Of a stretch of DNA of 64,000 nucleotides, positions 19,398 through 29,238 are shown in pieces. Origin of the DNA: Isochrysis galbana (Eukaryota > Haptophyta > Isochrysidales > Isochrysidaceae); contig CM030935.1 in the NCBI GenBank assembly GCA_018136815.1, positions 1,872,388-1,936,387 on the forward strand. Reading direction: 5' to 3'. A program made the translations under genes and the position numbers. Position 1 is the first letter of the stretch; each line of letters starts with the position of its first letter. The notes under the pieces were generated by a model, which was given only the letters and a program-made list of their open reading frames with translations, made no database searches and was not told the origin of the DNA.

Positions 19398-21499
19398 TCA
19401 CAACTCTTGCTTGAATGGAAGACTCTCTAGTGATTCTTCAAAATCCACGAGCCGTTCGTTCAGAGGTGGGCCCGATCGTGCGCATCGGAAGCCAAGATTC
19501 GAGGTGCCCGTGTCTTCCGAATTTTGAGATCGGGCCTCGACACGGTACCGGAAGCAGTATGATCGGTGGCAAAGAAAAGAGCCTCCTTTCTTCACCCGCT
19601 CGGCTGGACCGCTCGCTCCGGAGGAACTCACCTGATGGTCTGCAGTTGGGCCGGCGGGGTTGCGGAGCGGCGAGTCTCCTTCAGCCCACGCCGGGTGGCG
19701 AATGGACCAAAGGTCCGCAGTCCACTCCCAAACATTGCCGATCACATTGTGCAGGCCATACTCATTCTGCAAGAAGGGGATGGGGGGGGGATTGGTTTGG
19801 TGCACCCATTAGGGCTAGGGCCCGTGGCATGAAAACAAGGAGATGAATTGGGAACCAGTCATGGGCATGCCGCCCGCAAAGAAGCACCTGTGGCAAAAAT
19901 GAGTCCACGGGCGACGTGTATCTATAACCATCGGCTACCGTATTGTGTCCCGNNNNNNNNNNNNNNNNNNNNNNNNNNNNNNNNNNNNNNNNNNNNNNNN
20001 NNNNNNNNNNNNNNNNNNNNNNNNNNNNNNNNNNNNNNNNNNNNNNNNNNNNGAAATTTCCCTTGCCAAATGTTCGCTCTCCACCTATTTAGGCAGATAA
20101 GAGTGTCAGCGGAGCAGTGCGTGCGAGATTTCCCATGCCAATTCTAAGAAGCGCTTGAGACGAGTGAGGGACACGGTGCAAAGAAGCGCAAGAGCACCGC
20201 TTCAGCAGAACGCGGTCCTTTTCTGGGGATACCATAGGGTCCTCACCCATGTTTCCTTCCTTGCAAGGCGTCGCCCCATGGGTACTTCCGACCGGATTTG
20301 GAAGGGGGCGGGATCCCCCGTGCCGCCAGTTCCCATTCAGCTTCCGTCGGAAGCCTTCCGCTGCCCATCCTTCCGTGCAGCGACGAGCCATCCTGTCGAC
20401 CCCAATCCGGTGATTCGGGTGACATCTCTTGAGGGTAGGCCCACGCGCAGTATGCGACAGCATCTCTCCATGAGACATGCACCACTGGATGGGTCGCCAA
20501 ATCCTTCGAAAGGGCATTGGAGTCCGGCCCAAATGGCTGTCGCCACGAGGCCCCGTCAACCGCCACCCACCAAGGTGTGGCCTGAGCCACTCGTGTCGCC
20601 TGCGGTCACATGCGCCGAGGAGGATAGATGTAGGCAAGGTATTTTGGACTAAAGCTTGAGTTAGAGTAGAAACATTTTTGATCCATAGCATGGTGGGCCT
20701 CGGGCGAAAACGAACCTGGTGGTTCGCGGCCTCGCTCAATTGGGCCTCAAAGACAAAACTCCATCCAAATGCTTCCGAATCGGTAATGTGGCCTGTCGCC
20801 GAGGCGAACGCAGCGAATTGCAAGTTGCTCACCTCAGTCTCGGCCATCCAAAACCCATCGACCTGCCGCATAGGCAATGGCCGAGCTGAGCTGGGATGGG
20901 AAAGCGTCACCACACACTCTCGACAGCTCGAGTGGAGATGGGGATCCACTCCTGAGCTCATCACCAGTGCACTGTACATGCTTCCGGAAGGCAGCTCGTA
21001 TGCAGGGGAGCTTTGGGGGTCGGGTGACCTGGACTTTGCGTGGAGGTCCCTCCCCATCGGCGTAGAATGTTGCAGGTGAAAGTGAATGATTGGCATGCCC
21101 CATAATGAACTCGCCGCCTGGAATGTACACCATGCGGGCACGCGGTACATCTTCGACGTACGTTGACTGAGTAGTATCGATGGGCTCGGATGTCACCGTC
21201 ACCGGCGCACTCCCCGATGTCAACCCAACAGAAGAAGCAGGCCGAATGAAGGCGCCATCAAAATCCACAGCGTCACGTTGGAGCACGCCCCCATTGCAAC
21301 CACATCCAACAGATTCATCAATGGCTTGATCTGCAAGTCTCTCAGGCGCAGCCGAACACGGAGCCGCTGCCTGTCCGAGCTGCGTGAGACCACCAACAGC
21401 TGCAATTAATCCAATGTAGAAATGTGCACAGATCTTCACAATGCGATGGGCATAGTGCGTAAATGCCATTTTAGCGATAAGATGGAACCTGCGTTGCAA
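19398..21499 (-). CDS. SUMF1: formylglycine-generating enzyme (sulfatase-modifying factor), interrupted by an assembly gap
   Basis: Minus-strand exons inferred: 21499-21029, 20862-20716, 20599-20247, an exon entering the N gap and ending at 19888, and 19766-19398. FGE oxidises an active-site Cys (or Ser, in anaerobic types) of sulfatases to formylglycine in the ER, using O2 and copper. The N terminus has a hydrophobic segment ([12 protein letters not shown]) and a CGC motif, as in the animal enzyme. Core matches include [57 protein letters not shown] and [15 protein letters not shown], so both catalytic cysteines are kept. The part around the gap loses about 20 residues (an xYANIWQGxFP-like stretch expected). 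A 20-odd-residue insertion before [10 protein letters not shown] may be an unrecognised short intron. Sulfatase maturation implies that sulfatases are encoded elsewhere. Confidence 0.9.
19953..20052. other. assembly gap (100 N)
   Basis: One hundred consecutive N, a conventional unknown-size scaffold gap. It removes part of an FGE exon. Confidence 1.
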
Positions 21500-22267
21500 T
21501 CCTACAACACCGGCCTGCTATCTCCTGCAAGGATCTGGGCCGATGCGTCGATCAGCAAGATGCTCGACTGTGCAAGCAGTCAGGTCTGTACTGCGCAATC
21601 GCGCAAGCATAGTTTCGCCCTGGCTAAAAAACAACGGTGCACGGATGGAGTCTGGGACTCGCCAGGCCGTCGAGAAGTGCCGGCATGTAGATCTTGGAGC
21701 TTGAGAACTGGGCGGACAGGCATATCAGGTGGCCGGCCGCCCGAACGATTCACTCCGTGCTGCCGACGCCTTGCGCCCTTCCTTTCGGCCTGCCGCCCCC
21801 AACGCCGCTCTCCTCCATGTGCCTGCCCCCGAGCGTCCAGTCCCGATCCCCCTCGCTCCCCCCCCCCCCCCCCAACTTGGCCCCCTTTCATGGGCGGCGG
21901 CATGCGAGCGTACCCAGGAAGAGATGGAGAAATCTCGTACAAGGCCCTCCGATGCCGCACCCGGCTCAGAGGCGTGCGCTCTCAAGAGCGTGCAAAAGGC
22001 CGACCCCTCAAGCGAAGTCGGACGTGAGCAAAGAGGGCAGGAGGAAGAAGGAATGAACAACGGCTGAGAGAAGAGAGGAGAGCGAGCGAGCGCGAGTGGA
22101 GAGAGGAGAGATGGGGAAGAGAGGGAGAGAGGAAAGAGGAAAGAGGAGAGACCAGAAAGAGGGGAGAGCGGAGAGAGCGGAGAGAGCTGGTGAGAGGGGA
22201 GAAAGAGGATCGAGCGAGCGAGCGGGGCGCGTCCCGAACGATGATGATCACGCATGCGATAAGTGTC
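21500..22267. other. intergenic, purine/pyrimidine-rich, no gene recognised
   Basis: Probably holds the FGE promoter at its left edge. Bases 22075-22215 are nearly pure GA. ORFs across it are compositionally biased shadows. Confidence 0.4.
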
Positions 22268-22440
22268 CGAGTTTTCTCGTTATTCTTGTTGTGCCGGTTT
22301 AACCTTAGTGCTGTCCGAGTGTAGCCCTCATCGCCAATGGCAATGGAGCCCCTACCCCCGCGATCCTGGGCGTGTGGGCGGTTGGTGTCCGGCGTATGTG
22401 GCTAGGTACGCTAAATAATATCTGAAGATTCAGGGCTACA
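22268..22440 (+). repeat. dispersed repeat B (copy 1)
   Basis: Shares an ordered series of blocks (TTCTTGTTGTG, CTTAGTGCT, CTCATCGCCAATGG, GGAGCCCCTACC, GCGGTTGG, GTATGTGGCTAGG) with 24815-24965 (same strand) and 27690-27900 (opposite strand). It ends in TCTGAAGATTCAGGGCTAC, the repeat end that is also present inverted at 23287. Confidence 0.75.
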
Positions 22441-22645
22441 CGCCTACTGCTAGATTGGTATCTACTGCTACTACTACACTACTACTACTACTGCTGCTGC
22501 TGCTGCTACCTTCCAGCTGCTTCAGCTTCGGCTTCAGCTTATTCCAGCTTCTAGCCGGCACCGCCCTTATTTTTATTTATATACTTCCCTTTGCTCCACA
22601 TCGTTCATCGTTCCCTTACCCCCTCATTCCTTTGCCTTTGGTTTC

Positions 22646-22720
22646 AGGGGCCCGGCCCAGGTACACTACCTTGGGCCCTGGGCCCGGTTCGGAGTGCGGG
22701 GTCCGGGCAGGCCTTATGGT
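22646..22720 (+). repeat. dispersed GC-rich repeat C
   Basis: GGCCCAGGTACACTACCTTG, a GGGCCC-rich core and GGTTCGGAGTG recur in inverted orientation at about 36700-36800. Confidence 0.6.
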
Positions 22721-23172
22721 TGGTTTGCGTCTTTGAGGTTCAGTTAGCTTAGTTAGTGAATGTTTCGCTTTAACGTTTCAAACTCTAATGGTAACGGTTA
22801 TCGTGTTATCGATTTTTTTGGCTTTGGTGCAATTAAGTTGCCGATTCTGTGTGCGTATGTGCGTATATGTGCGTACACTAGCTTCTGTTTTGTGTTCTAT
22901 ATTGTATATTGCGTCTCGTCCCAGATCTAGTCCTAGTCTTGGGGTGTTCTCTACCATATATCATAGTAGTATCTATGCATATGCCTACCATATGCATGTG
23001 CCGAAAGGATATACGCGCGCGGAGGAAGAATAAGCACACTGCGGTTTCTGCGCGCGGAGGGGGGAGAACACGGCGGTTTCTGTGCGCGGAGAGGCTTGGT
23101 GCGCGGGTCTCTGGGCGTCCTCCTCGCACTGGGATCGGTCAGCGCGGTGGGGTGCGGCGGAGGGAGAGGAGC

Positions 23173-23220
23173 GGGAGCGGCGCGCACTCCATGACCCTAC
23201 TACCTTTTTAAGGATAGTTG
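23173..23220 (+). repeat. two-stem-loop repeat tail
   Basis: GGGAGCGGCGCGCACTCC is followed by ATGACCCTA and a TTTTTAAGGATAGTTG end. It is a diverged member of the family at 18744. Confidence 0.65.
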
Positions 23221-23639
23221 GATATAGTTGCGGACTGGCGTTGTAGGCGTTGGAGAAGTAGTTGGTGCCGTGTCCGCTCTAGGAGGTAGCCCCGAATCTT
23301 CAGATCTTCCCCTCCCTATTTCTATGCGTACGTCTTAGTCAACAACTACCACAGTAAGCTCGCCACCCTCGCTCCCAACGCATGTGATTTCCCGCATCCA
23401 CGAACCTACAAGCCACAAGCCATGCACATTCCCATCTCCAACTTGGACGGCCGTTCGCGGACGATGGTCGCGCAGCATATGCACATCATTCAAGACATAC
23501 TTTAGACATACTTCTGCGATGAGTTTGGTATGTCGGTCGGTGGAGGTCAGGGTGGCCGCAACTTCCGCATGGCAATGACCGACAAGTCAACTACGCCACC
23601 AAGCGGTGCGCACCTGCCAGGATACACCTTCCATCAGAT

Positions 23640-24674
23640 TCATCCGCAGTCATTCACAGAATGATCAGGAATGTCGTCGATCCGACCTAGGGGGGGGTCG
23701 AGAGTGATCGGAGAGAAAGCGCTGTCATCTAGTGCTGAGTCCTCACACCCGCATGCGACTTCATCTCTTGGATCAAGGATGGCATTTGGCAATCCAATCG
23801 TTGGACTGTGCAAGCTGTGAGCAGCGCGCTTCAAAGACCACCAACTACTGTGCGGCGCAGTCGAGAGTGCCAAGGATTGATGATGATGTAGATCCAATCG
23901 ATGATGGGGCTGGTGCCGATGTGCCTTGGGCAACCGCGGAAGCCAAGCTAGCCGAGGGTGTGTAGCTCCGGGTGAGGGCAGACCTTCCTCTGGAAGGGAG
24001 AGGACAGAGTGGCGATCCGATGCCTCGTGGTGCGCGTCCAGCCCGAAGTTAAGATCCAAGTGGACGTCAAGCTGTTTTTTATTGGCCTGCCTCCGAAAGT
24101 TGCGAACGAGCAACGCGAGCCGAAGTAGTTGAGCTGAATACCTAAGAAGCATGAGCACTGCCTCAGCCTCTTCCTCCTCTTCAAGTTCTGCTGCCGGACC
24201 AGCAACGGCCATGGCGAGTGCCCCTAGGCAAAGCACAGCGACGCCTATGTCAACATGGTTTGCGCACTGAGCGCAGAACACCGAGCGCCCCTGGGTGGTC
24301 CAGTTCAGGCCAATCTCTGTCAAGACGAACAATGTGACTGCTGCATCTGCACTAACGAAGATGGCGCGCTTGGTGGGGGGGTTCAAGACCTCGCCCACCT
24401 TGCTGGTCGTCTCGAGGATGGCCCATATGAGCAGCATCCCATTGAGCACGATCGCCGCCGCGTAAATCCACACCCACTGGCGGGAGAACTGGATGCGGGT
24501 TGCGATGATCCGCGAGCGCTCGTAGCAGAGCGGCATCGAAGCGTCCGACGTGTCTAGGTGAGAGTAAGAGGAGCGAGACGCACTGAGGCCGCGACCGACA
24601 GTCGGCGTGGGTAGCATCGCCCACGCGACGTGGCCGGCCTCGCCGCTCGGCGAAGGCCACACAGACTCGCTCAC
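23640..24674 (-). CDS. voltage-sensor-like four-helix membrane protein
   Basis: Single exon, 344 residues. Four hydrophobic helices are seen: S1-like (67-90, WVWIYAAAIVLNGMLLIWAI), S2-like (103-125, ending FVLTEIGLNW with an acidic residue at 120), S3-like (138-158, with NHVDIGV, the N-x-x-D signature) and S4-like (172-195, with Arg at 178, 185, 191 and 194/195). This is the order and polarity of a voltage-sensor domain. No pore helix or selectivity filter follows. Instead there is a His/Leu/Ser-rich cytoplasmic tail of about 145 residues. Known pore-less relatives are Hv1 proton channels, TMEM266 and voltage-sensing phosphatases. No phosphatase motif is present. Function could be proton conduction or sensing only. 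S4 is less regular than in channels, so the call is moderate. Confidence 0.5.
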   Translation of the reverse strand: MSESVWPSPSGEAGHVAWAMLPTPTVGRGLSASRSSYSHLDTSDASMPLCYERSRIIATRIQFSRQWVWIYAAAIVLNGMLLIWAILETTSKVGEVLNPPTKRAIFVSADAAVTLFVLTEIGLNWTTQGRSVFCAQCANHVDIGVAVLCLGALAMAVAGPAAELEEEEEAEAVLMLLRYSAQLLRLALLVRNFRRQANKKQLDVHLDLNFGLDAHHEASDRHSVLSLPEEGLPSPGATHPRLAWLPRLPKAHRHQPHHRLDLHHHQSLALSTAPHSSWWSLKRAAHSLHSPTIGLPNAILDPRDEVACGCEDSALDDSAFSPITLDPPLGRIDDIPDHSVNDCG

Positions 24675-24814
24675 GCTGCTCTCAGACGTCCAGCGCCGCG
24701 CGGATCGCCCGCCGCCCCTCCATCCCTCGCGCGCTCTCCACTCTTCTCTCGCTCTTCTTCTAACATCTATTGTACCCTAGCCCTCAGTACCGACACCTTG
24801 CACATGACCCAGGA

Positions 24815-24965
24815 GTCAGATTTTCTTTGTGGAATTGTAACCCTAGTGCTGAGGGAACACACCTCATCGGCAACGGAGCCCATCCCTCGCGATGGGGTTG
24901 TGCGCGGTTGGCGTATGGCTCGTCCGGTGTATGTGGCTAGGCGTGTAGCCAAGAAGCTGGTCTAC
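24815..24965 (+). repeat. dispersed repeat B (copy 2)
   Basis: Contains the blocks CCTAGTGCTGAG, CTCATCGGCAACGGAGCCCA, GCGATGGGGTTGTGCGCGG, TATGGCTCGTCCGGTGTATG and TGGCTAGGCGTGTAGCCAAG in the same order as copies 1 and 3. Confidence 0.8.
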
Positions 24966-25161
24966 AAACTACAAACCCACAATTCTTAACCGTGGTACCC
25001 CCTCTCACCTTATCAAACAAAGCAACAAGTGTTCAAATGCGGCGAAAGAAAAGAAAGGCGAGTGTAAAGGCACTCACGAGTTGTACACGGAAGGGAGTGC
25101 TGCAACGCCAGATGATCTGACGGGAGGACAGGAGGGAACCTGGACTTAGTGGGCCCGTTTC

Positions 25162-27567
25162 TTACGTACGTACTCGCGATGTGGGTGGTGATATGAGGTA
25201 CGAGACACCGCAACGCTGACAAAAGAGCTCGTGAGGTGCTCTTAATCTAAGGCGTCTGATCGCCGGGTCGTCCTCATCGTTGGTGTTGGTTTGCATCTCT
25301 TGATCGCAGCTTGAGGCCACTACGCTGTTCAAGAGATCGAGAGATACCTCACTCAGCATTGCTTCCGACGAGCGCTTGTGCGTGTTATGTGGACACGTCC
25401 GGGGCACAATACCAACATCCGAGGTTTGGGGTAACGGAGCGCCAGATGCACGCAGCGCCATCGCCTCCGCCGCGGACGGCATCTCGCCGGTCATGTCACC
25501 GGCTTGTAACGTCTCTTTCGCGACGGCGTCTTCCTCAAGCAATGCAAGCAACATTTGGCGGGCAACGGCTTGAATGACGAGCGGACACACTGCGTTGCCG
25601 ATTTGGACATAGTGCTTCCCCTTGCCAGCCACCTGAAATTCTTCCGGAAAGCCCTGCAGACGAAGGCATTCACGTTCTGTGTACAAGCGAGGCCAGACAC
25701 CAAGGGCGCGAGCAGTGCGAGCAATATCAGCTGTGGGTTGGCTCGTACCACCGCCCGGCTGATCAACAATTTGTCGTTTGCTTGGCTTGCTCTCAAAGCC
25801 CCAATCCCCTTCACCAGTCAACCGCTTCAAATGCTGCGCTCGAGAAGGGCTAGCTTCGACGTTTGAGGTTTGCAAGGCCCGCTCAGCATGCTGCCGCGTC
25901 TCATTTTCCCGCTGGATTTCAATCGCTCCATGCGTGGCCGCTTGTGGGGTTCCCGCCCAGGTCGTGGCGATTTCGCACGCCTTCTCCCGAATTGCCACAT
26001 TCGTTGCAGACACATCCTTGGGATGGTGGCTAGCGTCTGTGGCAGTAGCCACGTCCAGATCGACGTCGCCCGACATTGCGCCATTCTCCTGCGGAGATGG
26101 ATGGCCTGAGCTGTCCAAGGGCTGCGCTAGAATGCGCGATAGAGCTTCGCGCTGCTCCGTGGTGAGCTCATCCGGAACTACAAACTCCGAATACAACCCG
26201 CATGAGCTGCGATACGAGCTGCGCAACGTGCGCGCCAGCCCATCCAACCTAGCGAGGCGCCAAGACGGGCCACCACGTCTGTAGGCGTGCGAACGCTGTA
26301 CCTGCGCCCACTGGGTGTCAGTCAGTGCATAGCTTGCGGGGTCAAACTCGCTATTGCTTTGGAGGACCGAACGAAGTGGTGGGGGTCTGTTACTGGGCAT
26401 CAACGGCCAAGAAAATGCGGCAGAAGCACGGGGAAGGTCGTCTCGCAGCCCAATGATGAAGAGTCGCTCCCGGTGTTGCGGTACATACGCCGCAGCATTG
26501 ACAAGCCCCACCCGAACCCAGTAGCCGACATTCGCAAGAGCCGTGGTGATCAAGTGCAGATCATGGCCACCACGAATTGCCATTAGATTCGGGACGTTCT
26601 CTAGAAGGATGGCACGGGGGCGTTTGGCCGACGCTAGGCGCAGGACCTCAAAGAAGAGCTGGTCCTGCGCCAGTCCCTGCTGTTGGCCCGCGATAGAAAA
26701 GGATTGGCAGGGGAAGCCGCCACAGAGTAGGTCATGCTCGGGTATGGCTTGGTCGGGTATTTCGCTGATATCTCCAGCTGGACATTCGCCGCCGAAATTC
26801 CTCGCATACGTGGCGATGGCACACTCGTCGACCTCCGACGCGAAGACACATGTGCCACCGAGAGACTCGAGCGCCAAGCGGAAGCCTCCGATCCCCGCGA
26901 AGAGCTCGCAAAAGGTGAACCTAAAGCCCCCCTCAAAAGGGCTTCCAGCGCTCGTTGCCCCTATCGGAAGTGGTTGCCGTTCAGTCGACCCTACAGGAGT
27001 CGTTCGATCGAGAGCAGCGCGTGCACCGAGGCGTAAGCCCGGGCTCCAGCGTACATGCCCGGCACGAATGAGCTCTTGCAGCTCTACAGGAACCGATCCA
27101 CCGCCAGGTGCCGCTGGATCGGAGTGGCTCTCCAACAACTCCTTGCGCGAGCCATCATCAACTCCAAACAGCCGATTCAGGGCTGCAGCGGTGGCAGGCA
27201 GCACAGCCACTGCCATCTCTCCTCGGTCACCCCACGCTCCGATCTTGACGCTCTTCTTCCTGCCACTCACTCCGTCGAGAGCCCGCACCACGCGCTGCAC
27301 GTGGTACGGCCGACAGAGCAGTCCTCCAACAGGCATGCCAGCAGGGCAGAGACTCTCCTCCATCATCTCAGTGGCCGTGAGAAGGCCGCCGACTGGCGAG
27401 GAGGAGCGAGAGACAGAGGAGGCTGAGGTGAGAGACGGGGAGGAGAGCGAACGCGGCGCGCGCGCGCGCAAGAGGGAGCGGCCGCGACCTCGGGAGGGGA
27501 GAGAGGGCGATCCAGCCGCCGGCGAGCAACACGCTACTCGCGCAGAGAGGGAAAGGGGAGAGGGCAA
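25162..27567 (-). CDS. C5-cytosine DNA methyltransferase, bacterial type
   Basis: Single exon, 801 residues. All key C5-MTase motifs are present: I ELFAGIGGFRLAL (about 221), IV GGFPCQSFS with the nucleophilic Cys (287), VI ENVPNL (323), VIII PQHRERLFIIG, IX-like TERECLRLQGFPEEF and X GNAVCPLVIQAV. The enzyme transfers methyl from S-adenosylmethionine to C5 of cytosine in DNA. The spacing and sequence resemble bacterial restriction-modification enzymes (M.HhaI/HaeIII type) more than DNMT1/CMT. A variable insert of about 150 residues before motif IX holds the target-recognition region. The first 65 residues are rich in Ser, Arg, Pro and Ala and lack acidic residues, like an organelle targeting peptide. 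Residues 70-200 match no domain I recognise. A sense-strand CT-rich tract lies at the start. Bacterial ancestry by transfer is inferred. Confidence 0.88.
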   Translation of the reverse strand: MPSPLSLSARVACCSPAAGSPSLPSRGRGRSLLRARAPRSLSSPSLTSASSVSRSSSPVGGLLTATEMMEESLCPAGMPVGGLLCRPYHVQRVVRALDGVSGRKKSVKIGAWGDRGEMAVAVLPATAAALNRLFGVDDGSRKELLESHSDPAAPGGGSVPVELQELIRAGHVRWSPGLRLGARAALDRTTPVGSTERQPLPIGATSAGSPFEGGFRFTFCELFAGIGGFRLALESLGGTCVFASEVDECAIATYARNFGGECPAGDISEIPDQAIPEHDLLCGGFPCQSFSIAGQQQGLAQDQLFFEVLRLASAKRPRAILLENVPNLMAIRGGHDLHLITTALANVGYWVRVGLVNAAAYVPQHRERLFIIGLRDDLPRASAAFSWPLMPSNRPPPLRSVLQSNSEFDPASYALTDTQWAQVQRSHAYRRGGPSWRLARLDGLARTLRSSYRSSCGLYSEFVVPDELTTEQREALSRILAQPLDSSGHPSPQENGAMSGDVDLDVATATDASHHPKDVSATNVAIREKACEIATTWAGTPQAATHGAIEIQRENETRQHAERALQTSNVEASPSRAQHLKRLTGEGDWGFESKPSKRQIVDQPGGGTSQPTADIARTARALGVWPRLYTERECLRLQGFPEEFQVAGKGKHYVQIGNAVCPLVIQAVARQMLLALLEEDAVAKETLQAGDMTGEMPSAAEAMALRASGAPLPQTSDVGIVPRTCPHNTHKRSSEAMLSEVSLDLLNSVVASSCDQEMQTNTNDEDDPAIRRLRLRAPHELFCQRCGVSYLISPPTSRVRT

Positions 27568-27689
27568 TAAATAGATAAATAGACGTGATTCACATCGGTC
27601 GAACCGTGGAAGTCGTTAGAACGGTTAGAACTCCTAGTGCCTAGGAGTAGTGTAATAGCACATCTTGTAGATCATCTTGTCAGCTAGCA

Positions 27690-27900
27690 GCCCTAGCGTT
27701 TGTAATTGTAGTCTTGTAGAGCATCTTGTTGGCTAGCATCCCTAGCCACAAACACCGCACGAGCCATGCACCAACCGCGCACACCCCCATCGCGGGGTAG
27801 GGGCTCTAGGCTCTAGCTCTGTTGCCGATGAAGGCTACGGACTACGGACCACAACACTGAGCACTAAGTTATACTCACACAACAAGAAAAACTCTAACGC
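27690..27900 (-). repeat. dispersed repeat B (copy 3)
   Basis: Inverted copy. Read on the minus strand it has TTCTTGTTGTG, ACTTAGTGCTCAG, TTCATCGGCAACAGAGC, CCCCGCGATGGGGGTGTGCG, GCATGGCTCGTGCGGTGTTT and TGGCTAGGGATGCTAGCC. It lies just upstream of the methyltransferase gene. Confidence 0.8.
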
Positions 27901-27979
27901 TCCCCCATCGCCAAAGGCGAAACCCTTTTCCCCAATCATTGCTGTTTCCCAGGAGAGGTATAAGCTTACCTTTGATGCT

Positions 27980-28331
27980 GAAACGTGCTCAAGCTCAAGT
28001 GTCAAAGACATAGCAGATAGTATAGCAGACATAGGACATAGGCCAGCAACGATTCTTCGCCGGAAATGGAAATGGCGGCATCCAGACCTATGGCATACGT
28101 ATCATACGTATTATTTATTATTTGATTACGTGTTGTTGTGGGGGCCCAAGGGGCGAAACGTGCTCAAGCTCAAGTGTCAAAGACATACGCAGATAGTATA
28201 GCAGACATAGGACATAGGCCAGCAACGATTCTTCGCCGGAAATGGAAATGGCGGCATCCAGACCTATGGCATACGTATCATACGTATTATTTATTATTTG
28301 ATTACGTATTGTTGTGGGGGCCCAAGGGGCT
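27980..28331. repeat. 175-bp tandem duplication
   Basis: Bases 27980-28154 and 28155-28331 are nearly identical. Each runs from GAAACGTGCTCAAGCTCAAG to GGGGGCCCAAGGGG. The few differences (such as ACATAGCAGATAG versus ACATACGCAGATAG) indicate a recent duplication. The right edge continues into a diverged repeat shared with 32690-32825. Confidence 0.95.
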
Positions 28332-28900
28332 GGTCTGGGTCCTAATGGGCTCCAGGTATGTGCTAGTTGGGTAGTTGGGTGTGTATTGGGAACTTTCTAC
28401 CGAAAAAATCCTCGAATTTCCTCAATTCTGAGATGGTCATTTTTTCACCCCTAATAATAATAAAACCCTGTTTGACCGCCCTATGCCCTATCACTATCAT
28501 AGCCCTATCTGTTGGGTCCATTGTGGTAACCAACGCCCAACACCAACACCCGCTCCCTTGAGCGGGCTCCGAGGGTCGTAAGAACCTTTTGAAGGGAAAA
28601 GGTGTTCGGTCTCTGGGATTGGTCCAAGCTTGTTGCGTTCGATGAAGAGGTCCGGGGCACGCGCGCTCAATCGCAATCGCGCGCGCGAGACAAGCGGATG
28701 TCTCTCGTCTCTCGCTCTCGCTCTCGGCGGGGGGGTACCATGTTTGAACAACGAACAACCCACAGGAGTGGTCCATGACCATGAATAGACAGCATCGTTA
28801 CGTAGAACAGAGGTAACATCGAGTGGCTAGCGTTCGGGACGGCGATACGGTGACTCCAGACGGGACGACGTCACTATACTGAGAGTAGAACGGAGGTATC
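28332..28900. repeat. repeat debris with TTTGACCGCCCTA end and a primer-binding-site-like sequence
   Basis: Bases 28332-28455 resemble 32700-32825 (TATGTGCTAGTTGGG, then ATGGTCATTTTTTCACCC). TTTGACCGCCCTA is at 28471-28483. CTCTCGGCGGGGGGGTACCA at 28721-28740 almost repeats the sequence in front of the gag ORF at 12554-12571. It may mark the edge of a second, eroded LTR element on the same strand. Confidence 0.5.
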
Positions 28901-28999
28901 TATGACAAAACACGACTTATGTTTAAACAGGATAAATATTCTACTTCACTTGACTACTTTGTACTTTGTACAGGATAGGAGAGAGAGGACACGGACGAC

Positions 29000-29220
29000 G
29001 AGAGAGAGAGGGGTGCCGTATGAGAGAGGGAACCTTCCTTCTTCCCTTCCTATCTCTCTTCCCTCCTCTCTCATTCTCCCTTTCTCTTCCCCCCTAATAC
29101 TCTCTCTCTCTCCCTCTCCCTCTCTCACTTTCTTCGCGAGCTATCTATCTCCCTCTCTCTCTCTCCCTCCCTCCCTCTCCCTTTCTCTCTCTCCCTCTCT
29201 CTCCCTCTCCCTCGCCCGTC
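29000..29220 (+). promoter_or_regulatory. CT-rich leader of the glycosyltransferase gene
   Basis: About 200 bases of mostly CT dinucleotide runs end just before the first exon. The same arrangement is seen before the GH10-like, C2HC and kinase genes. Confidence 0.4.
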
Positions 29221-29238
29221 GTCGGCGCCGGCCGGCAC

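Noticed and set aside
21580-22255. Overlapping long ORFs on both strands (Pro/Ser- or Arg-rich)
   Set aside because: They arise from GA/CT low-complexity sequence. Composition is repetitive, and there is no family pattern or start context.
22421-23305. Complete DNA transposon bounded by TAGCCCCGAATC ends
   Set aside because: The facing ends are about 20 bp and similar, but the flanks show no matching target duplication. Kept only as a repeat observation.
28363-28782. 139-codon minus-strand ORF beginning at the PBS-like site
   Set aside because: No Gag or other family pattern. It crosses three separate repeat fragments.
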